Source: Streptomyces plumbidurans (GTDB lineage: Bacteria > Actinomycetota > Actinomycetes > Streptomycetales > Streptomycetaceae). From it: a stretch of 64,000 bases of DNA. The position numbers and the translations under genes were made by a program. Shown one piece after another: positions 24,421 to 34,493 of the stretch. The notes under the pieces are model-generated. The model saw nothing but the letters and a program-made list of their open reading frames with translations, was not told the DNA's origin and did not search any database. Position 1 is the first letter of the stretch; every line of letters begins with the position of its first letter. The stretch is from contig NZ_JAFJSY010000010.1 of assembly GCF_019857225.1 (NCBI RefSeq), positions 202,383-266,382 of the forward strand. Reading direction: 5' to 3'.

Positions 24421-25124
24421 CCCGCCTCGGCCCCCACGAACACCGCGTGGTCCAGCCCCGCCCGCCCCTGCGCCACACCTCGCTGACCGCCCCCGACCCG
24501 ATCGGCCTGCTGCTGGGCGACCACGACGGACTGAGCCGGCTCTCGGGCCTGTTCTCCTTCGCCGCCCGCTCCCGCCGCACGATCGTGCATGTGCCGCTGC
24601 GCGACGGGGTCCCGCCCGACGAGGGATGCGGCGAACGGGTCGACCTCGTCCTGGCCCATCACACGAGCGGCCTGCGCCCCGGCATGTGGCCCGAACTGCG
24701 CCGCCGGCTGCGGCAGGAGACCCCCCTGACGGTCCGCACCGACGAGGCGCGCACCGCCCGCGACGCCGAGGCGTGGCGCGTGCGGTTCGGGCGGGCGGAC
24801 TTCCGGGACGAGCTGCGGCACGCCACACACGCCCGGACCCTCTTCCTGTTCGGCAGCCGGGGCGTCTTCGCCGAGACCGCCACGAGCCTGGCCCACGCTG
24901 CGGGCTGGGGACCGCACCAGAAGCACGTCCACGCCGGGCACTCGGCACTGATGGCGGCCCTCCCGGCGCTGGTGCAGCCGCCCGGCGGCGGACACGACGT
25001 CGAGGTGCTGATCTGCTTCAAGCCCCACCCGCCCTACGCCCAATTCCAGCGGCACATCGAGCAGCACTTCGAGCGGGACCTCAAGCGGGACTTCCAGCGA
25101 ACCCTCAATCCACCGGAGCGCTGA
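24393..25124 (+). CDS. Hypothetical protein, 243 residues
   Basis: I do not recognise this protein. It is Arg- and His-rich and soluble-looking, starting MRLRLHEFRPRLGPHEHRVV. A hydrophobic strand TLFLFGSRGVFAET and the end motif VLICFKPHPPYAQFQRHIEQ suggest a globular domain. Its ATG overlaps the TGA of an 18-codon frame (24346-24402, ATGCGCCTGA), so it may be translated by coupling; no ribosome site is seen directly before it. Its first codons are duplicated three times upstream by the 176-bp repeat. Its 3' end overlaps the convergent adenosine deaminase gene by 20 bp. Confidence 0.6.
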   Translation: MRLRLHEFRPRLGPHEHRVVQPRPPLRHTSLTAPDPIGLLLGDHDGLSRLSGLFSFAARSRRTIVHVPLRDGVPPDEGCGERVDLVLAHHTSGLRPGMWPELRRRLRQETPLTVRTDEARTARDAEAWRVRFGRADFRDELRHATHARTLFLFGSRGVFAETATSLAHAAGWGPHQKHVHAGHSALMAALPALVQPPGGGHDVEVLICFKPHPPYAQFQRHIEQHFERDLKRDFQRTLNPPER

Positions 25125-26145
25125 GCCAGTCGTCGACGCCCGACAGCAGCTTCGCCTTCACGTCCTCCGGCGCCGCCGAGGCGCGTACCGACTGGCGGGC
25201 CACTTCCGCCAGCTCCGCGTCGGTGAAGTTGTGGTGGTGCCGTGCGATCTCGTACTGGGCGGCCAGCCGCGAGCCGAACAGCAGCGGGTCGTCGGCGCCC
25301 AGGGCCATCGGGACGCCGGCGTCGAGGAAGGTCCGCAGCGGCACGTCCTCCGGCTTCTCGTACACACCCAGGGCCACGTTCGAGGCCGGGCACACCTCGC
25401 ACGTCACGCCCCTGCGCGCGAGGCGCTCCATCAGCCGTGGGTCCTCCGCCGCCCGCACACCGTGCCCGATGCGGTGGGCGTCCAGGTCGTCCAGGCAGGC
25501 ACGCACCGAGGCCGGACCCGTCAGCTCGCCGCCGTGCGGGGCCGACAGCAGCCCGCCCTCCCGCGCGATCGCGAACGCCCGGTCGAAGTCCCGCGCCATG
25601 CCCCGACGCTCGTCGTTGGACAGACCGAAGCCGACCACGCCCCGCTCCGCGTACCGCACGGCCAGCCGGGCCAGCGTGCGGGCGTCCAGCGGGTGCTTCA
25701 TACGGTTCGCGGCGACCAGCACCCGCATCCCGAGGCCCGTCTCCCGCATCGTCGTCTCCACCGCGTCCAGGATGATCTCCAGCGCCGGGATCAGACCGCC
25801 CAGACGGGGCGCGTACGACGTCGGGTCCACCTGGATCTCCAGCCAGCCCGAGCCGTCCTTCAGGTCCTCCTCGGCGGCTTCGCGCACCAGGCGCCGGATG
25901 TCCTCGGGCTGCCGCAGGCACGAGCGGGCGGCGTCGTAGAGCCGCTGGAAGCGGAACCAGCCCCGCTCGTCCGTCGCCCGCAGTTTCGGCGGCTCCCCGC
26001 TGGTCAGTGCCTCGGTCAGCGTCTCGGGCAGCCGTACGCCGTACTTGTCGGCCAGCTCCAGGACGGTGGCGGGCCGCATCGACCCGGTGAAATGCAGATG
26101 CAGATGGGCCTTCGGCAGCTCAGAGACATCACGTACACGCTCCAT
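25105..26145 (-). CDS. add: Adenosine deaminase
   Basis: A 346-residue zinc enzyme of purine salvage that converts adenosine to inosine. Metal ligands are in HLHLH (H16 and H18); later APHGGEL carries a His and the catalytic Glu, HRIGHG gives another His, and GADDPLLF supplies the Asp ligand and its neighbour. Every expected landmark is present. ATG 26145 (MERVRDVSELPKAHLHLH) matches the family start. It overlaps the end of the hypothetical gene by 20 bp. Confidence 0.94.
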   Translation of the reverse strand: MERVRDVSELPKAHLHLHFTGSMRPATVLELADKYGVRLPETLTEALTSGEPPKLRATDERGWFRFQRLYDAARSCLRQPEDIRRLVREAAEEDLKDGSGWLEIQVDPTSYAPRLGGLIPALEIILDAVETTMRETGLGMRVLVAANRMKHPLDARTLARLAVRYAERGVVGFGLSNDERRGMARDFDRAFAIAREGGLLSAPHGGELTGPASVRACLDDLDAHRIGHGVRAAEDPRLMERLARRGVTCEVCPASNVALGVYEKPEDVPLRTFLDAGVPMALGADDPLLFGSRLAAQYEIARHHHNFTDAELAEVARQSVRASAAPEDVKAKLLSGVDDWLSAPVD

Positions 26146-26218
26146 CCCAGGATCCTGCCGTACGTCCCGGCCGTCCCGGTAGCCGATTCCCCGTACGTGG
26201 TCTTGCTCGCACGAAAAA

Positions 26219-26246
26219 ACGGGCCACCCCGTGCGAGGTGGCCCGT
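26219..26246 (-). terminator. Rho-independent terminator behind aspC
   Basis: On the minus strand, stem ACGGGCCACC/GGTGGCCCGT (26219-26228 and 26237-26246), loop of 8 nt, then TTTTTT (26213-26218 on the plus strand as A's). This is the most classical terminator in the window. Confidence 0.92.
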
Positions 26247-26260
26247 CCAATGCGGCGGCG

Positions 26261-27487
<1,227 letters not shown>

Positions 27488-27769
27488 GGGGCCCATCGTT
27501 TCAGACCGGAAACCCGCGCGGCACGCGGGTTTCACAGACTGAACATCCACGGGTCGGCCGTTGAACACCCGTCCGGAATCCACGCTCGGCCTGGGTGATC
27601 TTCCGTCCGCCGCCCGGAGCTCCTCCTGCCCCAAGGCCCCTACGGGCGCTTTCTGTTCGACGGGGCGCGTCGGACCACGTACACTCTCACCTCGTTGGCC
27701 ATCAGCTGCCGCGCACGGACGGTGCACACCGAGCACTCGTCCGGATGCGGTACGTTGGGGGACACACAA

Positions 27770-27842
27770 AGGGTCGTAGCTCAATTGGTAGAGCACCGGT
27801 CTCCAAAACCGGCGGTTGGGGGTTCAAGTCCCTCCGGCCCTG
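27770..27842 (+). tRNA. tRNA-Trp (CCA)
   Basis: A 73-nt cloverleaf. Acceptor AGGGTCG pairs with CGGCCCT (27835-27841, one G-T). Anticodon stem CCGGT/ACCGG encloses CTCCAAA, anticodon CCA. It lies 103 bp before secE, the usual actinobacterial arrangement, and may share its promoter. Confidence 0.97.
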
Positions 27843-27945
27843 CTACACACACCTTCGCCAGGTGTGCGCGTACGTACAGCAATGCACAGCCGTGCGGCTC
27901 AGACCGGGCGCGGCACGGCCACGACCCGGGAACAGGTGAGGACGA

Positions 27946-28230
27946 ATGGCGGACGCCGTGGGCTCCATCGACACGCCTGATGCCCAGGACGAGGCACAGG
28001 AGCCCAAGAAGGCCCGCAAGGGCGGCAAGCGGGCCAAGAAGGGTCCGTTCAAGAGGCTTGCCCTCTTCTACCGCCAGGTGGTCGCCGAACTCCGCAAGGT
28101 CGTCTGGCCCACGCGCAACCAGCTGACGACGTACACCAGCGTGGTGATTGTCTTCGTCGTCATCATGATCGGCCTGGTGACCGTGATTGACTATGGGCTC
28201 AACCACGCGGCCAAGTACGTCTTCGGCTGA
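27946..28230 (+). CDS. secE: Protein translocase subunit SecE
   Basis: A 94-residue single-span protein of the SecYEG channel. The N-terminal 35 residues are charged ([13 protein letters not shown]); the conserved amphipathic segment [20 protein letters not shown] precedes one membrane helix (residues about 66-86). ATG 27946 follows CAGGTGAGGACGA. nusG follows after a hairpin, so both may be transcribed together. Confidence 0.96.
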   Translation: MADAVGSIDTPDAQDEAQEPKKARKGGKRAKKGPFKRLALFYRQVVAELRKVVWPTRNQLTTYTSVVIVFVVIMIGLVTVIDYGLNHAAKYVFG

Positions 28231-28237
28231 GCCGAGA

Positions 28238-28272
28238 GCGAAGGGCGCCGAGGTACCCGGCGCCCCTTTCGC
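28238..28272 (+). promoter_or_regulatory. Hairpin between secE and nusG
   Basis: An imperfect GCGAAGGGCGCCG / CGGCGCCCCTTTCGC hairpin with two bulged bases. It may act as a partial terminator between the two genes. Confidence 0.45.
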
Positions 28273-28310
28273 GTGTTCCACCCCTATGTATCCAGGAAGA
28301 AGCAGCCACC

Positions 28311-29156
28311 GTGTCTGACACGAACCTGAACGACGACGCCATCGAGCCGAACGAGTCCGTGGACGACGAGCTCGACATCGTCGAGGGCGCGGACGAGCAG
28401 GACGAGTTCGAGGCTGCCGAGGCCGAGGCGGGCGCGCCCGCCGAGGAGGCCGCTGTGCAGGTCGTGGACGACGAGGAGGGTGCGGACGAGCAGTCCGCGC
28501 AGGAGCCCGTCGAGGAAGAGACCGAGCCGGCCGAACCGGTCGACCCGGTCGCGGCCCTCCGCGAGGAACTGCGCACGCTGCCCGGCGAGTGGTACGTCAT
28601 CCACACCTACGCCGGCTACGAGAACCGCGTGAAGACCAACCTCGAACAGCGCGCCGTCTCGCTGAACGTCGAGGACTACATCTTCCAGGCCGAGGTGCCG
28701 CAGGAAGAGGTCGTCCAGATCAAGAACGGCGACCGCAAGACCATCAAGCAGAACAAGCTCCCGGGCTACGTCCTGGTCCGCATGGACCTGACGAACGAGT
28801 CCTGGGGCGTCGTGCGCAACACCCCCGGCGTCACCGGCTTCGTGGGCAACGCCTACGACCCGTACCCGCTGACCCTGGACGAGATCGTCAAGATGCTCGC
28901 CCCGGAGGCCGAGGAGAAGGCCGCCCGCGAGGCCGCCGAGGCCGAGGGCAAGCCCGCTCCGCAGCGCAAGGTCGAGGTCCAGGTGCTGGACTTCGAGGTC
29001 GGCGACTCGGTCACCGTCACCGACGGCCCGTTCGCCACGCTGCAGGCGACCATCAACGAGATCAACCCCGACTCGAAGAAGGTCAAGGGCCTGGTGGAGA
29101 TCTTCGGCCGCGAGACGCCGGTCGAGCTCTCCTTCGACCAGATCCAGAAGAACTAG
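28311..29156 (+). CDS. nusG: Transcription termination/antitermination protein NusG
   Basis: A 281-residue protein that binds RNA polymerase and modulates pausing and Rho termination. The NGN domain starts at about residue 92 ([20 protein letters not shown]) and the KOW domain near residue 227 ([20 protein letters not shown]). Residues 1-85 are an acidic, Glu/Asp-rich extension seen in streptomycetes. A short acidic linker rich in Ala and Glu (about 203-220) separates the two domains. GTG 28311 is preceded by a weak purine stretch. Confidence 0.96.
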   Translation: MSDTNLNDDAIEPNESVDDELDIVEGADEQDEFEAAEAEAGAPAEEAAVQVVDDEEGADEQSAQEPVEEETEPAEPVDPVAALREELRTLPGEWYVIHTYAGYENRVKTNLEQRAVSLNVEDYIFQAEVPQEEVVQIKNGDRKTIKQNKLPGYVLVRMDLTNESWGVVRNTPGVTGFVGNAYDPYPLTLDEIVKMLAPEAEEKAAREAAEAEGKPAPQRKVEVQVLDFEVGDSVTVTDGPFATLQATINEINPDSKKVKGLVEIFGRETPVELSFDQIQKN

Positions 29157-29200
29157 CTTCTTCCGCACTGAGCTTCACCGAGCTTCACAGAGCTTCCGAC

Positions 29201-29245
29201 CAGGTCAGGCGAGCGCTCGATGCTTGTCTGACCTGCTCGGTTTTT
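29201..29245 (+). terminator. Terminator between nusG and rplK
   Basis: CAGGTCAG (29201-29208) pairs with CTGACCTG (29228-29235), followed by CTCGG and TTTTT (29241-29245). This is a Rho-independent terminator, so rplKA has its own promoter. Confidence 0.8.
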
Positions 29246-29280
29246 GGCCGCGCATCCATACCCGTTATCGTTGTGCGGTA

Positions 29281-29313
29281 TGCCTGCGTTCGGGTGGTCC
29301 CCGTAGGCAGGCA
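29281..29313 (+). promoter_or_regulatory. rplK leader hairpin, possible L1-binding site
   Basis: TGCCTGC (29281-29287) and GCAGGCA (29307-29313) form a 7-bp stem 30 nt before rplK. In many bacteria, protein L1 represses rplKA by binding a leader hairpin that mimics 23S rRNA. Placement fits, but I cannot confirm the L1 motif. Confidence 0.4.
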
Positions 29314-29342
29314 GGACCCGAACCGAAAGGACCCGGAGAGCA

Positions 29343-29777
29343 ATGCCTCCCAAGAAGAAGAAGGTCACGGGGCTCATCAAGCTCCAGATCCAGGCCGGCG
29401 CCGCCAACCCGGCCCCGCCGGTCGGCCCCGCGCTGGGTCAGCACGGCGTCAACATCATGGAGTTCTGCAAGGCGTACAACGCCGCGACCGAGTCGCAGCG
29501 TGGCTGGGTGATCCCGGTGGAGATCACGGTCTACGAGGACCGTTCCTTCACCTTCATCACCAAGACGCCGCCGGCCGCCAAGATGATCCTCAAGGCCGCG
29601 GGCGTGGAGAAGGGCTCCGGCGAGCCGCACAAGACCAAGGTCGCCAAGATCACCCAGGCGCAGGTCCGCGAGATCGCCACCACCAAGATGGCCGACCTGA
29701 ACGCCAACGACCTGGACGCCGCCGCGAAGATCATCGCCGGCACCGCGCGTTCCATGGGCGTCACGGTCGAGGGCTGA
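29343..29777 (+). CDS. rplK: 50S ribosomal protein L11
   Basis: A 144-residue L11. It begins [20 protein letters not shown] and carries [20 protein letters not shown], the N-terminal domain contacted by thiostrepton, and the C-terminal RNA-binding domain with [16 protein letters not shown]. It binds the GTPase-associated centre of 23S rRNA and is needed for the stringent response. ATG 29343 has GGAGAG just upstream. rplA follows 83 bp later. Confidence 0.97.
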   Translation: MPPKKKKVTGLIKLQIQAGAANPAPPVGPALGQHGVNIMEFCKAYNAATESQRGWVIPVEITVYEDRSFTFITKTPPAAKMILKAAGVEKGSGEPHKTKVAKITQAQVREIATTKMADLNANDLDAAAKIIAGTARSMGVTVEG

Positions 29778-29860
29778 GCCCCAACCCCCCCGTACATCAG
29801 CAGAAGTGGCGGGGCCTGCTCGGCCCGGACCACGACTCCTAAGACTCACCAGGAGAAGCA

Positions 29861-30586
29861 GTGAGCAAGCGCAGCAAGTCTCTCCGCGCTGCGGACGAGA
29901 AGATCGACCGGGACAAGCTCTACGCCCCGCTCGAGGCCGTCCGTCTCGCCAAGGAGACCTCCACGACCAAGTTCGACGGCACCGTCGAGGTCGCCTTCCG
30001 TCTGGGTGTCGACCCGCGCAAGGCCGACCAGATGGTCCGTGGCACCGTGAACCTTCCGCACGGCACCGGTAAGACCGCCCGGGTCCTGGTCTTCGCGACC
30101 GGTGACCGTGCCGAGGCCGCGCGTGCCGCGGGCGCCGACATCGTCGGTGCCGACGAGCTGATCGACGAGGTGTCGAAGGGGCGTCTGGACTTCGACGCCG
30201 TCGTCGCCACCCCGGACCTCATGGGCAAGGTCGGCCGCCTCGGCCGCGTGCTCGGTCCCCGTGGTCTGATGCCGAACCCCAAGACCGGCACCGTGACCCC
30301 GGACACCGCCAAGGCCGTCACCGAGATCAAGGGCGGCAAGATCGAGTTCCGCGTCGACAAGCACTCGAACCTGCACTTCATCATCGGCAAGACGTCCTTC
30401 GAGGACGACAAGCTGGTGGAGAACTACGGCGCGGCCCTGGAGGAGATCCTCCGTCTGAAGCCGTCCGCCGCCAAGGGCCGCTACATCAAGAAGGCCGCGG
30501 TCAGCACCACCATGGGCCCCGGTATCCCGGTCGACCCGAACCGCACCCGCAACCTCCTCGTCGAGGAGGACCCGGCCGCCGTCTGA
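29861..30586 (+). CDS. rplA: 50S ribosomal protein L1
   Basis: A 241-residue L1 from GTG 29861 with AGGAG upstream. Landmarks are the first-domain [20 protein letters not shown], the second-domain [20 protein letters not shown] and [15 protein letters not shown]. It binds 23S rRNA at the L1 stalk and is a likely translational repressor of its own operon. It ends before two lipoprotein genes. Confidence 0.97.
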   Translation: MSKRSKSLRAADEKIDRDKLYAPLEAVRLAKETSTTKFDGTVEVAFRLGVDPRKADQMVRGTVNLPHGTGKTARVLVFATGDRAEAARAAGADIVGADELIDEVSKGRLDFDAVVATPDLMGKVGRLGRVLGPRGLMPNPKTGTVTPDTAKAVTEIKGGKIEFRVDKHSNLHFIIGKTSFEDDKLVENYGAALEEILRLKPSAAKGRYIKKAAVSTTMGPGIPVDPNRTRNLLVEEDPAAV

Positions 30587-30728
30587 TCCTGACGGCAGTC
30601 GCGCCTACGCGTGCTCGACGCGGGCCCCGCAACCTTCCGAGGTGCGGGGCCCGTCGCATTTCCCCGTACGGCTGTCGGTGCGCTGCGTTAGCGTGCAGGC
30701 ACAGCAATCGCACAGGGGTGGGGGACGA

Positions 30729-31637
30729 ATGAACAGCACGAGCGTGCGCCGGATCGGTCTCTTCGTCGCGGCGGTCGCCGCGCTGTCGGGGGCGACCGCC
30801 TGCTCCTCGGGCTCCTCGGGGGGCTCCGGCAAGGACGACAAGGCATCCGGCGGGGGCGCCTCGCATCTCAGCCCCATGGCGGCGCTGCGCACCGCGGAGA
30901 AGTCCACCGACGGCGCCGACTCCGCCAAGGTCGAGTCCACCACCACGATGGGCTCCCTGATGGCGATGAAGGCCGACGGCGCCCTCGGCTGGTCCGACGG
31001 CCTCACCGGCAACCTCACCATCACGTACACCGGCGGCACCATGGCCGACACCATGCGCCAGCTCGGCACCACGTCCATGCAGGCCCGCTATCTGCCCGAC
31101 GCCTACTACGCCAGGATGGGCGAGAAGTTCGCCCAGCAGGCGGGCGGCAAGCACTGGATCCGGTACGGCTACGACGACCTCGCCGACCTCGGCGGCAACT
31201 CCGGCGCCTACCTCAAGGACCAGATGCAGAACACGACGCCCAACCAATCGGTGAAGCTCCTGCTGGCCTCCGGGGACGTCAAGAAGGTCGGCGCCGAGAA
31301 GGTGCGCGGGGTGAACACCACGCACTATGCGGGCACGGTGGACGTCGCCGACCTCGCCGGCAAGAACTCCAACCTCACGGCGAGCCAGCTGGCCGGCCTG
31401 AAGAAGCAGCTCACCCAGGCCGGAGTCACCACCGAGACCGTCGACATCTGGATCGACGACCAGGACCTGCTGGTCAAGAAGACCGAGAAGGGCCAGATGT
31501 CGGCCGGTGAGTACAGCCAGACCGCGTTCTACAGCGACTACGGCGTGAAGGTCGCCGCCCAGCAGCCCCCGGCGGGCGACACCGAGGACTTCAAGGCACT
31601 GCTGAAGAAGCAGGGCGGCGCCACCGCGACCCCCTGA
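30729..31637 (+). CDS. Putative lipoprotein, LolA/LppX-like
   Basis: A 302-residue exported lipoprotein. A signal peptide (residues 1-25) ends in the lipobox ATAC, followed by a Ser/Gly-rich linker. The globular part has alternating beta segments with motifs DVKKVGAEKVRGVNTTHYAG and a C-terminal YGVKVAAQQPPAGDTEDF. It is paralogous to the next gene: both share the VKKVGxExVxGVxTTHYxGTV core. Function unknown; the fold class resembles lipid-binding LprG/LppX proteins. ATG 30729 follows GGTGGGGGACGA. Confidence 0.85.
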   Translation: MNSTSVRRIGLFVAAVAALSGATACSSGSSGGSGKDDKASGGGASHLSPMAALRTAEKSTDGADSAKVESTTTMGSLMAMKADGALGWSDGLTGNLTITYTGGTMADTMRQLGTTSMQARYLPDAYYARMGEKFAQQAGGKHWIRYGYDDLADLGGNSGAYLKDQMQNTTPNQSVKLLLASGDVKKVGAEKVRGVNTTHYAGTVDVADLAGKNSNLTASQLAGLKKQLTQAGVTTETVDIWIDDQDLLVKKTEKGQMSAGEYSQTAFYSDYGVKVAAQQPPAGDTEDFKALLKKQGGATATP

Positions 31638-31689
31638 GCCCGGAGTTGCTCCTGGTGAGCACGGGAATCGAGAAGACTTCCGAGGCGGG

Positions 31690-31708
31690 TGAGGTTAAGC
31701 TCACGGCT
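31690..31708 (+). promoter_or_regulatory. Candidate iron box (DmdR/IdeR-type)
   Basis: TGAGGTTAAGCTCACGGCT matches the iron box TTAGGTTAGGCTCACCTAA at 13 of 19 positions, with the central palindromic core GAGGTTAAGCTCAC intact. It sits 40-58 bp before the second lipoprotein start. Inference from sequence only. Confidence 0.35.
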
Positions 31709-31747
31709 CACCTGTGAATTTGCCATGTGTTTCCTTGGGGGGAATCA

Positions 31748-32608
31748 ATGCAGTCTCCCGTACGTGGTTCCGTGCGCCGCCACGCGACCGGCGCCGGCCT
31801 CGCCGCCCTGCTGCTCGCCGCGGGCGCCGTCGGCTGCCAGAAGGGCGACGACGCCGGCGCGGACAAGTCGCCGGCGATGACGCCCGCCGCGGCCGTCGCC
31901 AAGGCCGCGAAGAACAGCGAGAACATCACGTCCCTGCACTACCGCATGACGGGGAAGGTCCCGGAGGAGGGGCAGGTCACCGGCGAGGCCTCGATGAGCA
32001 TGAAACCGCTCGCGATGAGCATGAAGATGAACGCGAAGGGCCAGGGCCCGGTCGAGATCCGGCTCGTCGACAACGCCATGTACATCGGCGGCAGCGCCGA
32101 GATGTCCAAGGAGATGGACGGCAAGAGCTGGATCAAGTTCGACATGTCCGCGGCCGGCGCCGACAAGGCGCTGAACACCGACGAGCTGGGCGCCGGCCAG
32201 ACAGGCAAGAACCCGGCGAGCGACTCCACTTTCCTCACCGGCTCAAAGGACGTGAAGAAGGTCGGCACCGAGACCGTCGAGGGCGTGAAGACCACCCACT
32301 ACAAGGGCACGGTCACGCTCGCCGACCTCAAGTCCTCCTTCAAGGACGACAGCAAGGCGGTCCGCGAGCAGCGCGAGAAGAGCCTTCAGGAGTACGAGAA
32401 GATGGGCATCGACTCGATGACCATGGACATGTGGATCGACGGCGCCGACCACACCAAGCAGTTCCGGATGCGCGGCGACGCCGACAAGGGCCCGATGGAC
32501 GTGACCATCACGTTCCTCGACTACAACAAGCCGGTGACCGTCACGGCCCCGCCCGCCAAGGACACCGCCGACCTGGCCGAGATGATGAAGGGCGCCCAGA
32601 GCGGCTGA
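31748..32608 (+). CDS. Putative lipoprotein, paralogue of the preceding gene
   Basis: A 286-residue lipoprotein. The signal peptide (residues about 1-29) ends in GAVGC. The mature part contains [22 protein letters not shown] and ends [21 protein letters not shown], matching the first lipoprotein. Four Met-rich segments ([16 protein letters not shown]) are notable. ATG 31748 follows CTTGGGGGGAATCA. Both genes have separate promoter regions and lie between rplA and rplJ; from memory the same placement exists in S. coelicolor. Confidence 0.85.
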   Translation: MQSPVRGSVRRHATGAGLAALLLAAGAVGCQKGDDAGADKSPAMTPAAAVAKAAKNSENITSLHYRMTGKVPEEGQVTGEASMSMKPLAMSMKMNAKGQGPVEIRLVDNAMYIGGSAEMSKEMDGKSWIKFDMSAAGADKALNTDELGAGQTGKNPASDSTFLTGSKDVKKVGTETVEGVKTTHYKGTVTLADLKSSFKDDSKAVREQREKSLQEYEKMGIDSMTMDMWIDGADHTKQFRMRGDADKGPMDVTITFLDYNKPVTVTAPPAKDTADLAEMMKGAQSG

Positions 32609-32625
32609 GTCCCGTAGGACCGGAT

Positions 32626-32655
32626 TTGCCTGACGGCGATCCGGTCACGTACTCT
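32626..32655 (+). promoter_or_regulatory. rplJ: rplJ promoter
   Basis: TTGCCT (32626-32631) and TACTCT (32650-32655) spaced 18 bp. It precedes the L10 leader, so rplJL has its own promoter after the lipoprotein genes. Confidence 0.65.
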
Positions 32656-32667
32656 CCTGAAGAAGCC

Positions 32668-32840
32668 AAAGACCGCTGGTCGTTGCTGTGCGCTCACAAG
32701 AGGGCTCGGTGGCCGAAGGATCCGCTGAACTGCGGACGACCCGCGCAGGTGACTGTGGAAGTGCTCCCGGCAAGCCCCTGTCCAAGGGGATTCCGGTCGA
32801 GCTACGCCCCGAGCGCCTGCGCCGGGGCGTTTCGTTTTCC
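32668..32840 (+). ncRNA. L10-type ribosomal leader with terminator-like hairpin
   Basis: A leader of about 200 nt. It contains GACCGCTGGTCGTTGC at its start and stacked GC-rich stems typical of the L10 (rplJ) leader that binds L10-L12. It ends in a hairpin ACGCCCCG/CGGGGCGT (32804-32811, 32823-32830) followed by TTCGTTTT, which may attenuate transcription. Translational repression by L10 is known for the family; the fold here is inferred. Confidence 0.6.
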
Positions 32841-32887
32841 CCAGCCCCTTCCGAGCGGTCTCATCACCCGGAAGGAGGCCGACGCTT

Positions 32888-33418
32888 ATGGCAAGGCCCG
32901 ACAAGGCTGCCGCGGTGGCCGAGCTGACGGAGCAGTTCCGCAGCTCGAACGCCGCCGTGCTGACCGAGTACCGGGGTCTCACCGTGGCGCAGCTCAAGAC
33001 GCTGCGTCGTTCGCTCGGTGAGAACGCCCAGTACGCCGTGGTGAAGAACACGCTGACCAAGATTGCGGCCAACGAGGCCGGGATCTCTACGCTCGACGAC
33101 CTGTTCAACGGTCCGACGGCGGTCGCCTTCGTCACCGGTGACCCGGTGGAGTCGGCGAAGGGTCTTCGTGACTTCGCCAAGGACAACCCGAATCTCGTCA
33201 TCAAGGGCGGTGTCCTTGACGGCAAGGCGATGTCCGCCGACGAGATCAAGAAGCTTGCGGACCTCGAGTCCCGCGAGGTTCTGCTCGCCAAGCTGGCGGG
33301 CGCCATGAAGGGCAAGCAGACGCAGGCTGCTCAGGTCTTCCAGGCGCTCCCGTCGAAGCTCGTCCGCACCGTGGACGCTCTTCGCGCCAAGCAGGACGAG
33401 CAGGGCGGTGCCGAGTAA
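32888..33418 (+). CDS. rplJ: 50S ribosomal protein L10
   Basis: A 176-residue L10 starting [20 protein letters not shown]. It forms the stalk base, carrying L7/L12 dimers on its C-terminal helix, and it is the likely repressor of this operon through the upstream leader. ATG 32888 follows GGAAGGAGG. rplL follows after 126 bp. Confidence 0.97.
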   Translation: MARPDKAAAVAELTEQFRSSNAAVLTEYRGLTVAQLKTLRRSLGENAQYAVVKNTLTKIAANEAGISTLDDLFNGPTAVAFVTGDPVESAKGLRDFAKDNPNLVIKGGVLDGKAMSADEIKKLADLESREVLLAKLAGAMKGKQTQAAQVFQALPSKLVRTVDALRAKQDEQGGAE

Positions 33419-33544
33419 CTCGGCTCGCGAAATGACCGCCGCCTGAAGGCTTCGGCCCCGAGGCAGCGGTCGTAGCGGGCCGACAGTACGCCCGCCATAC
33501 ATGTACATCCGGCACCAGCCGAATTGAATGGAAGGAAAGCCATC

Positions 33545-33928
33545 GTGGCTCTCACCCAGGACGAACTGCTCGCCGAGTTCGAGGGCATGACCCTCATCCA
33601 GCTCTCCGAGTTCGTGAAGGCGTTCGAGGAGAAGTTCGACGTCACCGCCGCCGCCGCGGCCGTCGCCGTTGCCGCCCCCACCGGTGGTGGCGCTGCCGCC
33701 GAGGCCGTCGAGGAGAAGGACGAGTTCGACGTCATCCTCACCGGCGCCGGCGACAAGAAGATCCAGGTCATCAAGGTCGTGCGTGAGCTGACCTCCCTCG
33801 GCCTGAAGGAGGCCAAGGACCTGGTGGACGGCGCCCCGAAGCCCGTCCTCGAGAAGGTTGCCAAGGACGCCGCCGACAAGGCGAAGGAGTCCCTCGAGGG
33901 CGCCGGCGCCTCGGTCGAGGTCAAGTAA
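33545..33928 (+). CDS. rplL: 50S ribosomal protein L7/L12
   Basis: A 127-residue stalk protein. The N-terminal dimerisation part ([20 protein letters not shown]) is followed by the alanine-rich hinge and the C-terminal domain [20 protein letters not shown] with [22 protein letters not shown] 33545 follows GAAGGAAAG, and an in-frame upstream start at 33524 would add residues not seen in the family. Confidence 0.97.
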   Translation: MALTQDELLAEFEGMTLIQLSEFVKAFEEKFDVTAAAAAVAVAAPTGGGAAAEAVEEKDEFDVILTGAGDKKIQVIKVVRELTSLGLKEAKDLVDGAPKPVLEKVAKDAADKAKESLEGAGASVEVK

Positions 33929-33967
33929 GACCTCACGGCTCCACCGGGCGTGTAACGCCTGAGCATT

Positions 33968-34001
33968 GAAGAGCGATCATCCATCCGGGTGGTCGCTCTT
34001 C
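33968..34001 (+). terminator. Hairpin behind rplL
   Basis: GAAGAGCGATCATCC / GGGTGGTCGCTCTTC (33968-33982 and 33987-34001) with two G-T pairs and a 4-nt loop. Likely the rplJL attenuator or terminator. Confidence 0.75.
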
Positions 34002-34493
34002 GGCGTTCCGGGGCGTCGGGCGGCGGCTGCCTTGCGGCGAACGGTGCGCGGAGTATGGTGATCTTCGTCGTGCCGCAGAATGCCAAGGCCCCCCAGTTGA
34101 CATGTGGTTTGGGCCATGGGGGCCTTGACGAACCGCACGCAGCGCGCAATTCTCAGGACGCGTCGTCACAACGATCCGAATCCGAGGCATGGATCGGCGA
34201 CGAAGAGGGCAGTATCAACGTGCATCGAGGGCAGGCATGCCGAGGGCGTTGAGGACAACGAGGGTCACAGAAAATCGGGGCTGGACATCAGTGTGCCAAG
34301 TGGCTACACTGACCCTTTGCGCTGCCTGTTAGCTGTCCCCTGCCCGTCACCAGGGGTCTGCCCTCGCCCCAGCACCGACGATCAGACCGTCCCTGACCTG
34401 GCCCAAAAGCCGTCTCAGGGAAATCTGTCCTCGTGCGCTGGATGAGGGACCGGTACGCGCGTAGTGAGTCCGAGCCCTCGGAAGGACCCCCTC
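34002..34493 (+). other. rplL-rpoB intergenic region with rpoB leader
   Basis: About 490 bp without a supported gene. It contains an inverted repeat CAAGGCCCCC / GGGGGCCTTG (34084-34093 and 34118-34127) and a TACACT -10-like box near 34303. A long untranslated leader, rich in CCCTG/CAGGG segments, leads to rpoB. In other bacteria this gap holds an attenuator and rpoBC promoter; the same is likely here, but no single promoter can be fixed. Confidence 0.5.

Noticed and set aside
33989..34445. Small frames between rplL and rpoB (87 and 113 codons)
   Set aside because: Overlap the hairpin and probable rpoB leader, no ribosome site and no similarity to known families.
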